Source of the DNA: VRUE01 sp963788975
GTDB lineage: Bacteria > Actinomycetota > Thermoleophilia > Solirubrobacterales > 70-9
NCBI GenBank assembly: GCA_963788975.1
Contig: CAWBIJ010000004.1
Location: 1,116,001-1,180,000 of the forward strand
Direction of reading: 5' to 3'
Length of the DNA stretch: 64,000 bases
The notes below the pieces were generated by a model that worked only from the letters and a program-made list of their open reading frames with translations, made no database searches and was not told the origin of the DNA. Below, piece after piece: positions 18,611 through 26,205 of this stretch. Position numbers and translations under genes: made by a program. Position 1 is the first letter of the stretch. Every line of letters starts with the position of its first letter.

Positions 18611-18875
18611 CGCAATGTTGGCCGCGATCGCGGCCTACCAGCGCTTGCTCTCCCCGGCACTGGGCCCTCGCTGTCGCTATGAGCCGAGTTGCTCTACCTA
18701 TGCGGCTGACGCGGTCAAGCGATACGGCGCACTCCGCGGCCTGCTGCTCGCCTGCTGGCGCCTGCTGCGCTGCAACCCCTTTAGCCATGGTGGCTTCGAT
18801 CCGATTCCCGAGCGCTTTACGCTGCGGGTTGGCCCGGTCGATCCCGCTGAGTACCACGGCGAGGCGAGAACGTGA
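18603..18875 (+). CDS. yidD: Membrane protein insertion efficiency factor YidD
   Basis: This small YidD-family protein of 90 residues is thought to help YidC insert membrane proteins. The family motifs YQRLLSPALGPRCRYEPSCS and CNPFSHGGFDPIP, with conserved cysteines, are both present, preceded by an amphipathic helix. The GTG start overlaps the rnpA stop by 4 bp, and its own stop overlaps yidC by 4 bp, so the three genes are translationally coupled. Confidence 0.95.
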   Translation: MKRAMLAAIAAYQRLLSPALGPRCRYEPSCSTYAADAVKRYGALRGLLLACWRLLRCNPFSHGGFDPIPERFTLRVGPVDPAEYHGEART

Positions 18876-19624
18876 TCTTTCTCGCGAACATCCTGCAGCC
18901 GCTCGAGGACGCTGCCGAGGCGGTGCTGCAGTTCTTCCACGACGACGTGGGTCTGAGCTGGGGCACCTCGATCATCGCCCTGACGATCGTCGTCAGAGCG
19001 CTCCTGATCCCGCTTACCTACAAACAGATCAAGGGGATGCGCGGCCTGCAGGCGCTACAGCCGCAGATCAAATTGATCCAGGAGAAGTACAAAAACGACC
19101 GGCAGCGCATGCAGCAGGAGATGATGCGCTTCTACCAGGAGAACAAAGTCAACCCGCTGGCCTCGTGCCTGCCGCTGATCCTGCAGCTGCCGATCTTCTT
19201 CGCCCTCTTCCAGCTGCTCAAGGGAGACAGCTTCGAACAGGATGTCGAGGCGGGTGGCGAACAGGGCTGGTTCTTCGTCAACTCCGTGGTCGAAAATCCC
19301 CAGGGCGCCGAGACGATCATCCTGATGGTCCTCTTCGCCGCCTCGATGGCGCTCTCGATGTACGTCACCATGCGCTCCTCGCCGAGCACCGTCGGCAATC
19401 AGCAGTACTTCCTGCTCGGCGCCTTCGCGCTGGTCGGCGTCTTCTTCGTCCCTTCTTTCCCGGCCGGCCTCAGTCTCTACTGGATCACGACCAACTTCTG
19501 GACCGTGCTCCAGTCCTACGCGGCGGCCAAACTGATCCCAGCGCCCGCCGCTCCGACACCCGAAGAGGTCGCGGCAACGAAGCCGCCGCCTAAGCCGCCG
19601 AAAAAACGGAAGAAGCGGCGGTAG
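18872..19624 (+). CDS. yidC: Membrane protein insertase YidC
   Basis: This is a YidC/Oxa1/Alb3 insertase of 250 residues that integrates proteins into the cytoplasmic membrane, alone or with SecYEG. It is the short Gram-positive form without the large periplasmic domain. Features are an early helix with WGTSIIALTIVVRALLIPLT, the coiled cytoplasmic loop (KYKNDRQRMQQEMM), NPLASCLPLILQLPIFFALF, and a Lys/Pro-rich C-terminal tail that may contact ribosomes. The TAG stop forms the base of a perfect terminator hairpin. Confidence 0.96.
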   Translation: MIFLANILQPLEDAAEAVLQFFHDDVGLSWGTSIIALTIVVRALLIPLTYKQIKGMRGLQALQPQIKLIQEKYKNDRQRMQQEMMRFYQENKVNPLASCLPLILQLPIFFALFQLLKGDSFEQDVEAGGEQGWFFVNSVVENPQGAETIILMVLFAASMALSMYVTMRSSPSTVGNQQYFLLGAFALVGVFFVPSFPAGLSLYWITTNFWTVLQSYAAAKLIPAPAAPTPEEVAATKPPPKPPKKRKKRR

Positions 19625-19650
19625 GGAGAGAGGGGACACCCCTCTCTCCC
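19624..19650 (+). terminator. yidC terminator: 12-bp perfect stem with 3-nt loop
   Basis: GGGAGAGAGGGG (19624-19635), loop ACA and CCCCTCTCTCCC (19639-19650) form a perfect 12-bp hairpin. The stem begins on the G of the yidC TAG stop, exactly as in the three hairpins that carry the 55-bp core. It therefore looks like the unoccupied version of those sites. A T-run is lacking. Confidence 0.8.
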
Positions 19651-19713
19651 TCCACAGCGCACCGTATTTCGCATGCTTTCGGAAGCGAAGCTGGGCTAAT
19701 CCCACATGCCTCG

Positions 19714-19732
19714 GCGGCCCCATCGGGGCCGC
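19714..19732. repeat. 8-bp hairpin in the yidC-jag gap
   Basis: GCGGCCCC, loop ATC, GGGGCCGC form a perfect 8-bp stem. Flanking GCATG (19672-19676) and CATGC (19705-19709) add a second short inverted repeat upstream. These sit between the yidC terminator and the larger element at 19757-19882; no ORF is convincing here. Confidence 0.6.
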
Positions 19733-19756
19733 ATTCGGCTTGTTGGAGCGTGTCGA

Positions 19757-19882
19757 GAGGCGGTTGGACACTCTTTGGCGCAGCCTCCCTACGGCACCGC
19801 GGAGTGTTTCTTGCCCCGAAGGGGCACAAGATTGCCCCACCGCAGGTGGGCTGGGCGGAGCTGAGGAGTGTCCAACCGCCTC
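19757..19882. repeat. 126-bp element with 17-bp perfect terminal inverted repeats
   Basis: GAGGCGGTTGGACACTC (19757-19773) and its exact reverse complement (19866-19882) flank 92 bp. The interior holds further pairing: CAGCCTCC with GGAGCTG, a CTTGCCCC-GAA-GGGG-CA-CAAG hairpin and a CCCACC-GCA-GGTGGG hairpin. It is either a MITE-like insertion or a multi-branched RNA in the leader of jag. No coding sequence is supported inside it. Confidence 0.7.
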
Positions 19883-19906
19883 CCACACAAGCTCCGGTTG
19901 TGGAAT

Positions 19907-20401
19907 ATGGTGCCCGCTGTGACTGATGGGGTGGAGTGGCCAGCAGAGCCCGCTGAGCGGGTTCGAGAGGTAGTCGAGGGCGTCCTCGACGAACTCGAGC
20001 TCGACGGCGACGTCGAGGTCTCGGAGGGCGATGAGCGAATCGTCGCCACTGTCGAAGGCGACGATGACTACGGCCTGTTGATCGGCAAACGAGGCCAGAC
20101 GATCGATGCGCTTCAGTTGCTCTGTTACCAGGCAGCTTTTCGTGGGATGCGGGATCGCAAGCGGGTGATCGTCGACGCCGCCGGCTACCGGGAGCGCCGT
20201 CGCGAGACGCTGACAGCCCGCGCCGACCGCGCCGCCGAGCAGGCGCTGAGCGGCGACCGGCGGGTGACGATGGATCCGATGAGCGCTCAGGAGCGCCGTG
20301 TGGTCCACGAGCACCTGAAGGAGAGGGCCGGCGTCGAGACCTACAGCGAGGGCGATGAGCCCAGCCGCTGCGTGGTCGTTGCGCCGCTCGTCGCAGAGTG
20401 A
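19907..20401 (+). CDS. jag: Jag/KhpB-like RNA-binding protein (KH + R3H)
   Basis: This RNA-binding protein of 164 residues has a central KH domain (GLLIGKRGQTIDALQLL) and a C-terminal R3H domain (RVTMDPMSAQERRVVHEHL). Jag/KhpB proteins bind many RNAs and affect cell elongation in Gram-positive bacteria. The long N-terminal Jag_N domain of firmicutes is missing, as is common in actinobacteria. I took the ATG at 19907; a GTG at 19919 is also possible, and the longer open frame starts inside the inverted-repeat element. The stop overlaps rsmG. Confidence 0.9.
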   Translation: MVPAVTDGVEWPAEPAERVREVVEGVLDELELDGDVEVSEGDERIVATVEGDDDYGLLIGKRGQTIDALQLLCYQAAFRGMRDRKRVIVDAAGYRERRRETLTARADRAAEQALSGDRRVTMDPMSAQERRVVHEHLKERAGVETYSEGDEPSRCVVVAPLVAE

Positions 20402-21078
20402 GCGGCGACCCCACGGCGCATCTCGACCCGGACGCTCGCACAGCGCTGCAAACCGTCCTCGAACTGCTCGCGGAAGAGCGTGCCTCGGTCAGTTCGATCG
20501 TCGACGAGCGGGCATGGACGGTCCACGTCGTCGACAGCCTCACCGGGCTTGAGATACCGGCTCTGCAATCTGCATCTACAATCGCCGATATTGGCTCTGG
20601 AGCTGGATTTCCCGGCCTTCCTCTGGCCGTGGCCCTGCCTGGGGCGCGGGTCGATCTGATCGAGTCGGTGGGCCGCAAGTGCGACTTCATCGAGCGGGCG
20701 ATCGGTGCGGCCGGGATCGCCAACGCCAACGTCCTCAACGCCCGCTCAGAGGAGCTCGCCCGCGGTGCGGGCCGGGAGGCCTACGAGGTGGTCACGGCGC
20801 GGGCGGTGGGCCGCCTCTCGACCCTGGCCGAGTTGGCCTCCCCGTTGTTGCGCGAGGAGGGCGTCCTGGTCGCCTGGAAGGGCAGGCGCGACGAGGATGA
20901 GGAGTCGCAACTGAATCGCGCCACCGAGTCGCTCGCCATGCGTCCCGAGCGGATCGTCGATGTCGGCGACCGCGCCGGCTCCAGGCATCGCCACCTCCAC
21001 GTGATTCGCAAGACGGACCAGACTCCGCCGGATCTTCCGCGCCGTCCCGGGGTGGCCAAGAAGCGCCCCCGCGGTTAA
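20398..21078 (+). CDS. rsmG: 16S rRNA (guanine-N7) methyltransferase RsmG
   Basis: This SAM-dependent methyltransferase modifies the 530-loop guanine (G527) of 16S rRNA. The class I fold is shown by ADIGSGAGFPGLPLAVALP near residue 62, followed by VDLIESVGRKCDFIERA and VTARAVGRLSTLAELASPLL. At 226 residues it is slightly longer than E. coli RsmG. The GTG start overlaps the jag stop by 4 bp. parA begins 14 bp downstream. Confidence 0.94.
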   Translation: MSGDPTAHLDPDARTALQTVLELLAEERASVSSIVDERAWTVHVVDSLTGLEIPALQSASTIADIGSGAGFPGLPLAVALPGARVDLIESVGRKCDFIERAIGAAGIANANVLNARSEELARGAGREAYEVVTARAVGRLSTLAELASPLLREEGVLVAWKGRRDEDEESQLNRATESLAMRPERIVDVGDRAGSRHRHLHVIRKTDQTPPDLPRRPGVAKKRPRG

Positions 21079-21092
21079 CTAGGCTGGCGCGG

Positions 21093-21851
21093 ATGGGGCT
21101 CGTCTACGCGGTCGCGAACCAGAAGGGCGGAGTCGGCAAGACGACGACCGCGGTGAACCTGGCGGCATGCATCGCCGACGCCGGCTCGCAGACGCTCCTG
21201 GTCGACCTCGATCCGCAGTGCAACGCCACCGTCGCCCTGGGGGGCGACCGCGAGGGCCATCCCTCGTCCTACGACTGCCTGATCGGCGAGGTCTCCGTGG
21301 CAGAGGCAGCACGGCCCGCCGGGCCCGACAACCTCTGGTTGGTGCCCGCCAGCCGCGACCTCGCCGGCGCCGCCGTCGAGCTGCCGCGACTCGAGCGGGC
21401 GGAGGTGCGCCTGCGCGAACGGCTCGGCCCGGTACGGGAGCGCTTCGCCTTCACCCTGCTCGACTGCCCACCCTCGCTCGGCCCCGTAAGCGTCAATGCG
21501 CTCGCCGCCGCCGACCGCGCGATCGTGCCGGTCCAGGCGGAGTACCTGGCTCTCGAGGGCCTGGTCCAGTTCCTCGACACGCTGGGCATGATCCGCCGCG
21601 AGCTGAACCCGGCTTTGATGGTGTCGGGGCTGTTGATCACCATGCACGATGAGCGCACCCGCCTCGCCCAGGACGTGGAGCGGGAACTGCGCGAGCATTT
21701 TCCCGAGATGGTCTTCGAGACGGTCATCCCCCGCAGCGTCAGAGTCGCCGAGGCTCCCAGCTATGGTCTGCCCGTGACCGAGCACGCTCCCTCCTCGCGC
21801 GGGTCGACCGCTTACCGGGCGCTCGCCCAGGAGCTCGCCGCTCGTGGCTAG
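21093..21851 (+). CDS. parA: Chromosome-partitioning ATPase ParA (Soj)
   Basis: This is a deviant Walker ATPase of 252 residues that moves ParB-parS complexes and segregates origins. It begins VYAVANQKGGVGKTTTAVNL, with the signature lysine of the deviant P-loop. It continues with LLVDLDPQCNATVALGG and LLDCPPSLGPVSVNAL, the switch regions. It lies 14 bp after rsmG and overlaps parB by 8 bp. Its length matches chromosomal Soj proteins rather than plasmid ParA, which has an N-terminal HTH. Confidence 0.96.
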   Translation: MGLVYAVANQKGGVGKTTTAVNLAACIADAGSQTLLVDLDPQCNATVALGGDREGHPSSYDCLIGEVSVAEAARPAGPDNLWLVPASRDLAGAAVELPRLERAEVRLRERLGPVRERFAFTLLDCPPSLGPVSVNALAAADRAIVPVQAEYLALEGLVQFLDTLGMIRRELNPALMVSGLLITMHDERTRLAQDVERELREHFPEMVFETVIPRSVRVAEAPSYGLPVTEHAPSSRGSTAYRALAQELAARG

Positions 21852-22713
21852 CGCCGCCAAGCGCGGCATGGGACGAGGCATCGCGGCGATCCTGCCCGAG
21901 TCCGAGGCGGGAGAGCTCGGCGAGCTGCTCGAGCTGCCGGTCGAGCTGATCAAGCCCAACCCGAACCAGCCGCGTACTCGCTTCGAGCCCGAGGCCCTGG
22001 CCGGGCTGGCTGCGTCGATCGAGACGTCCGGCGTCGTCCAACCGCTCCTCGTCCGCCCCCTGCATGACGGTGGCTACGAGCTGATCGCCGGTGAGCGGCG
22101 CTGGCGCGCTGCGCAGCAAGCCGGCTTGGAGAAGGTGCCGGCGATCGCCCGCGATTCCGAGCAGGCGGAGCGGCTGCAGGTCGCGCTGATCGAGAACATG
22201 GTGCGCGAGAACCTCAATCCGATCGACGAGGCCCGCGCCTGCGCGGCGCTGGTCGAGGAGCTCGGCCTCACCAAGGAGGAGCTCGCCAAACGTCTCGGCC
22301 GCAGCCGCCCGGCCGTCTCCAACCTGATCCGCCTGCTCGAGCTCCCCGACGAGGTGCTCGAGCTGCTGGAGACGAAGAGCCTCAGCGAGGGCCACGGCCG
22401 AGCTCTTCTCGGCGCCGACGGTAACGACGTCCGCCGTCGCTTGGCTCGCGACGCTGCCAAAGCCGGTTGGTCTGTGCGCGAGATCGAGAACAGGGTTAAG
22501 CTGGCTGGCCAGCCAAAAGCCAAAGGACCGCGACAGGGGGTTGCACCAGAGGAGGCGGCGGCGATGAGGGAGGCGGCAGACCGCTTCGAGTTGGCGCTCG
22601 GCCACGAGGTCAGCGTCCGACCGAGCCGGGGGGATATCGCGGTCGAGATCCGCTTCGACGACCTCGAGGAGGCTCTTGTCCTGGCCGGTCGATTGAAACG
22701 GCTGCGCGGCTGA
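21844..22713 (+). CDS. parB: Chromosome-partitioning CTPase ParB (Spo0J)
   Basis: This protein binds parS and spreads as a CTP-dependent clamp. In 289 residues it has the N-terminal ParA-interacting segment (RGMGRGIAAILPE), the ParB/sulfiredoxin domain with IKPNPNQPRTRFEPEAL and the CTP-binding GERRWRAAQ. An HTH (TKEELAKRLGRSRPAVSNLIRLL) and a C-terminal dimerisation region follow. The start overlaps parA. A parS-like site lies about 3.2 kb upstream. Confidence 0.96.
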   Translation: MASAAKRGMGRGIAAILPESEAGELGELLELPVELIKPNPNQPRTRFEPEALAGLAASIETSGVVQPLLVRPLHDGGYELIAGERRWRAAQQAGLEKVPAIARDSEQAERLQVALIENMVRENLNPIDEARACAALVEELGLTKEELAKRLGRSRPAVSNLIRLLELPDEVLELLETKSLSEGHGRALLGADGNDVRRRLARDAAKAGWSVREIENRVKLAGQPKAKGPRQGVAPEEAAAMREAADRFELALGHEVSVRPSRGDIAVEIRFDDLEEALVLAGRLKRLRG

Positions 22714-22743
22714 GGCCGGCCGCTATCATCGCCAACCCATCGC

Positions 22744-22817
<74 letters not shown>

Positions 22818-22871
22818 CTGCCGCTTGCGCGACTCTGGTTCAGCGCCGTAAATCTGGCTCGGGACCGCGCC

Positions 22872-22877
22872 TATAAT
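22872..22877 (+). promoter_or_regulatory. Perfect TATAAT -10 box before the bifunctional-nuclease gene
   Basis: TATAAT lies 30 nt upstream of the GTG at 22908. No good -35 stands at the right distance, so it may depend on an activator or on read-through from the tRNA. Confidence 0.45.
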
Positions 22878-22907
22878 GGCCATCCACTGCGGTGCGGAGC
22901 GATTCTT

Positions 22908-23402
22908 GTGCAGCAAATGCAAATTTATGGCGTCAGCTTCGACATGGTCGGCAAGCAGCCGATCGTCTTGCTGAAGACGGTCGACGGTAATCGCTTCCTG
23001 CCGATCTGGATCGGCCACCCCGAGGCGGCGGCGATCCTGATGAAGCTGCAGGGCGCCTCGACCCCGCGTCCGATGACCCATGATCTTCTCTCCGACCTGC
23101 TCGAGCAACTCGATGCGAAATGCGAGCGGGTCTCGGTCACCGAGCTGCGCGACAACACCTTCTACGCCTCGATCACCGTCTCGATCAACGGCTCCGAGCT
23201 GGAGATCGACTCCCGCCCCTCCGACGCCCTCGCCCTCGCCGTCCGTGTCTCGGCGCCGATCTTCGCTGCCGAGGACGTGATCGAGGAGTCGGCGATCGAG
23301 TTCGAGCAGGACGTCGAGGACACCGAGGAGGTCGTCGACAAGTTCAAGGAGTTCCTCGACGAGGTCACGCCGGAGGACTTCGCCAAAGGCGAGGATTCCT
23401 AG
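22908..23402 (+). CDS. Bifunctional nuclease family protein (BFN, DUF151)
   Basis: This protein of 164 residues has a BFN/DUF151 domain over most of its length (IVLLKTVDGNRFLPIWIGHP, then SRPSDALALAVR). The domain was named for a plant enzyme with RNase and DNase activity, and bacterial members are structurally known but functionally unclear. The C-terminal 40 residues are very acidic. The GTG at 22908 is the only start before the conserved region. It is convergent with ddl, whose stop overlaps this gene's 3' end by 4 bp on the other strand, leaving no room for a terminator. Confidence 0.88.
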   Translation: MQQMQIYGVSFDMVGKQPIVLLKTVDGNRFLPIWIGHPEAAAILMKLQGASTPRPMTHDLLSDLLEQLDAKCERVSVTELRDNTFYASITVSINGSELEIDSRPSDALALAVRVSAPIFAAEDVIEESAIEFEQDVEDTEEVVDKFKEFLDEVTPEDFAKGEDS

Positions 23403-24328
23403 GCGGCGGCTGGCTTCAGCGCAAGGTCGAGGATGCGTTCGACCAGTTCCTCGAAGCTCATCCTGGCCGCCTCGGCAGCCTGGGGGAGGAGGCTGGTGTC
23501 GGTCAGCCCGGGGATCGCGTTCACCTCGAGCACCTGCGGACCGTCGCCTCCGAGGATCAGGTCGACGCGGGCGAAGCCCGCGCAGCCCAAGGCCTCGTAA
23601 GCGCCCAACGCCGCCGCGGTAACGGCCGCCTCGTCACCCCCCAGGTCAGCGGGGCAGGCGAACGTGGTGCGGCCGATCTCGTAGCGAGCCTCGAAGTCGT
23701 AGCGGTCGCCGTTGGCGGGAATCGCCTCGACCACCGGCAGCGCCTCGCCACCCAGCACGCTGACCGCCAGCTCTCGTCCCTCGACGAAGCGCTCGAGCAG
23801 CACCCGATCGTCGTAGCTGAAGGCGGAGACGAGCGCCTCGGGTACCTCGAACCAGCTGGCGGCGAACTTCACCCCGAGGGAGGAGCCGCCGCGGCTCGGC
23901 TTGACCACCAACGGGAAGCCGAGCCGTTCCTCCAGCGCACCCAACGCGTCGGCCGCCCCCAGCTCGCGGAAGGCGGTCTCGTTGAAGGCGAACCAGTCGG
24001 GAGTCGGCACGCCTGCGCCGCGCATCTCATGCTTGGCCAGGACCTTGTCGATGCAGCGGATACAGGCCGCCACCCCGGGGCCGGTGAAGGGAATGCCGAG
24101 GATCTCGAGCAGCTCCTGCACGGTGCCGTCCTCACCGCCGCGGCCGTGCATGGCGATGAAGACAACGTCGGGCCGCGCCTCGTCCAGCCGCTTAACCAGG
24201 GCGCCCTCTGCCTCGAGCGGCACCACCTCGTGGCCCAGCCGCTCCAACGCGTCTTCGACTCTGGCACCGGAGCGCAGCGAGACGCCTCGCTCCAGCGAAC
24301 GGCCGCCCTTCAGCACGGCGACTTTCAC
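23399..24328 (-). CDS. ddl: D-alanine--D-alanine ligase
   Basis: This ATP-grasp enzyme of 309 residues makes D-Ala-D-Ala for peptidoglycan precursors. Visible features are the N-terminal VLKGGRSLERGVSLRSG, the HGRGGEDGTVQELLE substrate region, KPSRGGSSLGVK in the ATP-grasp core, and the metal-binding VLEVNAIPGLT. Length is typical. It overlaps the upstream aminotransferase gene by 4 bp, forming a two-gene operon. The catalytic tyrosine of vancomycin-sensitive ligases would be expected in the omega-loop, where the sequence reads RYEIGRTTF. Confidence 0.92.
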   Translation of the reverse strand: MKVAVLKGGRSLERGVSLRSGARVEDALERLGHEVVPLEAEGALVKRLDEARPDVVFIAMHGRGGEDGTVQELLEILGIPFTGPGVAACIRCIDKVLAKHEMRGAGVPTPDWFAFNETAFRELGAADALGALEERLGFPLVVKPSRGGSSLGVKFAASWFEVPEALVSAFSYDDRVLLERFVEGRELAVSVLGGEALPVVEAIPANGDRYDFEARYEIGRTTFACPADLGGDEAAVTAAALGAYEALGCAGFARVDLILGGDGPQVLEVNAIPGLTDTSLLPQAAEAARMSFEELVERILDLALKPAAA

Positions 24329-25683
24329 CCGCCACCCTCCACGGTCTTGCGGAAGGGCACGACGTTCTCCTCGCCGATCTCGTCCGGGCGGGCCGGAACC
24401 GCGGCCCGTTCCCCTGTCAGCGTCCCGTACAGCTCCAACTGCTCGCTGACCACCTTGCCGATGCGCCGTATCCCCTCACGGATCTCATCCTCGTTCGCGC
24501 CGGAGAAATTGAGACGCATCGAGCTGCGACCGCGCCCGTCGACGTAGGCGGCGCGTCCGGGTACGAAGGCGACGTCCTCGCGCAACGCCTTGGCCAGCAG
24601 GTCCTCGGTGTCGATGTACTCGGGAAGGGTCGCCCAGATGAAGAGCCCGCCTTCGGGTTCGGTCCAGGTCGCCTCTGCGGGAAAGTGTTGCCGCAGGGCC
24701 TCGACCATCACGTCGCGACGGGCGCGGTAGATCTCGACCAGGCTCGCTATGTACTCGCGCCAGTTGCCGTCGGCGAAGTACTCGCGGACGAAATACTGGG
24801 TCAGGGTCGAAGTGCAGAGGTCGGAAGCCTGCTTGCCGAGCACGACCTTCTCCATCACCGGCGGCGGCGCCACCATCCAGCCCAGCCGGATTCCGGGCGA
24901 GAGGATCTTCGAGAAGGTTCCGACGTAGATCACGAAGTCGCCGCCGTCGAGCTGGTAGAGCGGCGGCAGCGGCTCGCCGCCGAAGCGCAGCAGGCCGTAA
25001 GGGTTGTCCTCGACGACCAGCATCTCTCGCCGCTGGGCCAGCTCCACCAGCCGCCCCCGCCGCTCCAGCGACATCGTCACTCCGGCGGGGTTCTGGAAGC
25101 TCGGCACCGAGTAGACGAACTTTGGGCGGCGCCCTTCGCCGTCGAGCCGCTCCAGGGCCGCTTCCAGCTCGTCGATCCGCATCCCGTCCTCGTCGCACTC
25201 GATCTGGACCGTGTCCGCCTGGTAGCTGCAGAAGACCGGCACGGCGCCGGGGTAGGTGGGGGCCTCGCAGATCACTACGTCGCCCGGATCGACCAGCGTC
25301 TTGGAGATCAGGTCAATCGCCTGCTGGCCGCCGGTGGTGACGATCACGTCCTCGGGGTCGGGAAGCATCCCCTCGGCGGCCATAACCTGGGCGATGCAGT
25401 CGACCGTCTCCTCGAAACCCTCGGTGGGCCCGTACTGAAGGGCCTCCGCTGCGGACTCTTGAGCGATGCGGGTCATCTGGGCGGCGAAGGTCTGGGGCGG
25501 AAAGGTCGAGGTGTCGGGGAGGCCCCCTGCCAGCGAGATCACGTCGGGTCTAGCGGTCACCGCCATCAGGTCTCGCATCGCGGAGGAGCGCATCACCCGC
25601 GTCCGCTCGGCGAACAGGCCCGCGTAGCGCTCCAGGTCACGGGTACGGGTGTGGGCGCGACGCCGGTGGGGCGGCTCGGGCAT
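24325..25683 (-). CDS. PLP-dependent aminotransferase (fold type I, LysN/2-aminoadipate family)
   Basis: This class I/II aminotransferase of 452 residues has the family's ISLAGGLPDTSTFP start and YGPTEGFEETVDCIA. VTTGGQQAIDL precedes the cofactor site, YSVPSFQNPAGVTMS follows, and the PLP-binding lysine lies in YVGTFSKILSPGIRLGW. It resembles the aminotransferase domain of MocR regulators but has no N-terminal HTH; the extra 35 residues are Arg-rich. The substrate is not decidable from sequence. Its coupling to ddl suggests amino-acid supply for wall synthesis, which is inference. Confidence 0.88.
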   Translation of the reverse strand: MPEPPHRRRAHTRTRDLERYAGLFAERTRVMRSSAMRDLMAVTARPDVISLAGGLPDTSTFPPQTFAAQMTRIAQESAAEALQYGPTEGFEETVDCIAQVMAAEGMLPDPEDVIVTTGGQQAIDLISKTLVDPGDVVICEAPTYPGAVPVFCSYQADTVQIECDEDGMRIDELEAALERLDGEGRRPKFVYSVPSFQNPAGVTMSLERRGRLVELAQRREMLVVEDNPYGLLRFGGEPLPPLYQLDGGDFVIYVGTFSKILSPGIRLGWMVAPPPVMEKVVLGKQASDLCTSTLTQYFVREYFADGNWREYIASLVEIYRARRDVMVEALRQHFPAEATWTEPEGGLFIWATLPEYIDTEDLLAKALREDVAFVPGRAAYVDGRGRSSMRLNFSGANEDEIREGIRRIGKVVSEQLELYGTLTGERAAVPARPDEIGEENVVPFRKTVEGGG

Positions 25684-25737
25684 GGGGGATAGTGTGGCGA
25701 ATCCACGCCCTGTCCCCGGGACGGCTAGGTTTTCCGC

Positions 25738-26172
25738 ATGGGATCACTCTCCGATATCTGCTTCGTGCTCGGCATCGGTCTCGCGATCGGGATGCTCGCC
25801 GGGACCACGGGGACGCACGGCTCGGCGCGTGGGCGGATGACCCTGCTTGCCGGCGTGATCGGTTTCGCGGTCGGCGCCCTGCTTGCCGGCACCGCCGATC
25901 TCGACCTTCCGGTCAGCGCGATCTTCTGCTTGATCGGCGCCGTCGCAGCTTGCGTCGTCGTCAGCGAAGTCGTCGGCGCAGCCGGCCGTCGCGAGGGCAG
26001 CGGCACGGGCGCGCTTGCCTTCCTCGTCTCGCTCGCGGCGCTGATCGTCCTCGCGATCGCGATCGTCTTCTCGCCGCTGGTCCTGCTCGTCCTCGCCGCT
26101 CTGATCTGGGTCGGGATCTCACGCCACCGCCGCAGCCAGCGCAAGCACGCCGGTCTGCGCGTGCTCCGCTAG
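25738..26172 (+). CDS. Small polytopic membrane protein of unknown function
   Basis: This 144-residue protein has four predicted membrane helices (about residues 4-24, 34-52, 58-80 and 93-125) and a basic C-terminal tail (RHRRSQRKHAGLRVLR). I do not recognise the family. The gene is divergent from the aminotransferase and lies 33 bp upstream of the alkaline-phosphatase-superfamily gene, so it may be the first gene of that operon. Confidence 0.7.
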   Translation: MGSLSDICFVLGIGLAIGMLAGTTGTHGSARGRMTLLAGVIGFAVGALLAGTADLDLPVSAIFCLIGAVAACVVVSEVVGAAGRREGSGTGALAFLVSLAALIVLAIAIVFSPLVLLVLAALIWVGISRHRRSQRKHAGLRVLR

Positions 26173-26205
26173 CCGCGCCGCCCGTTCGAGGATCATTCGC
26201 GACCG

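Noticed and set aside
24325..25683. Aminotransferase as a MocR/GntR-type regulator
   Set aside because: There is no N-terminal winged-helix domain, only about 35 Arg-rich residues before the aminotransferase fold.
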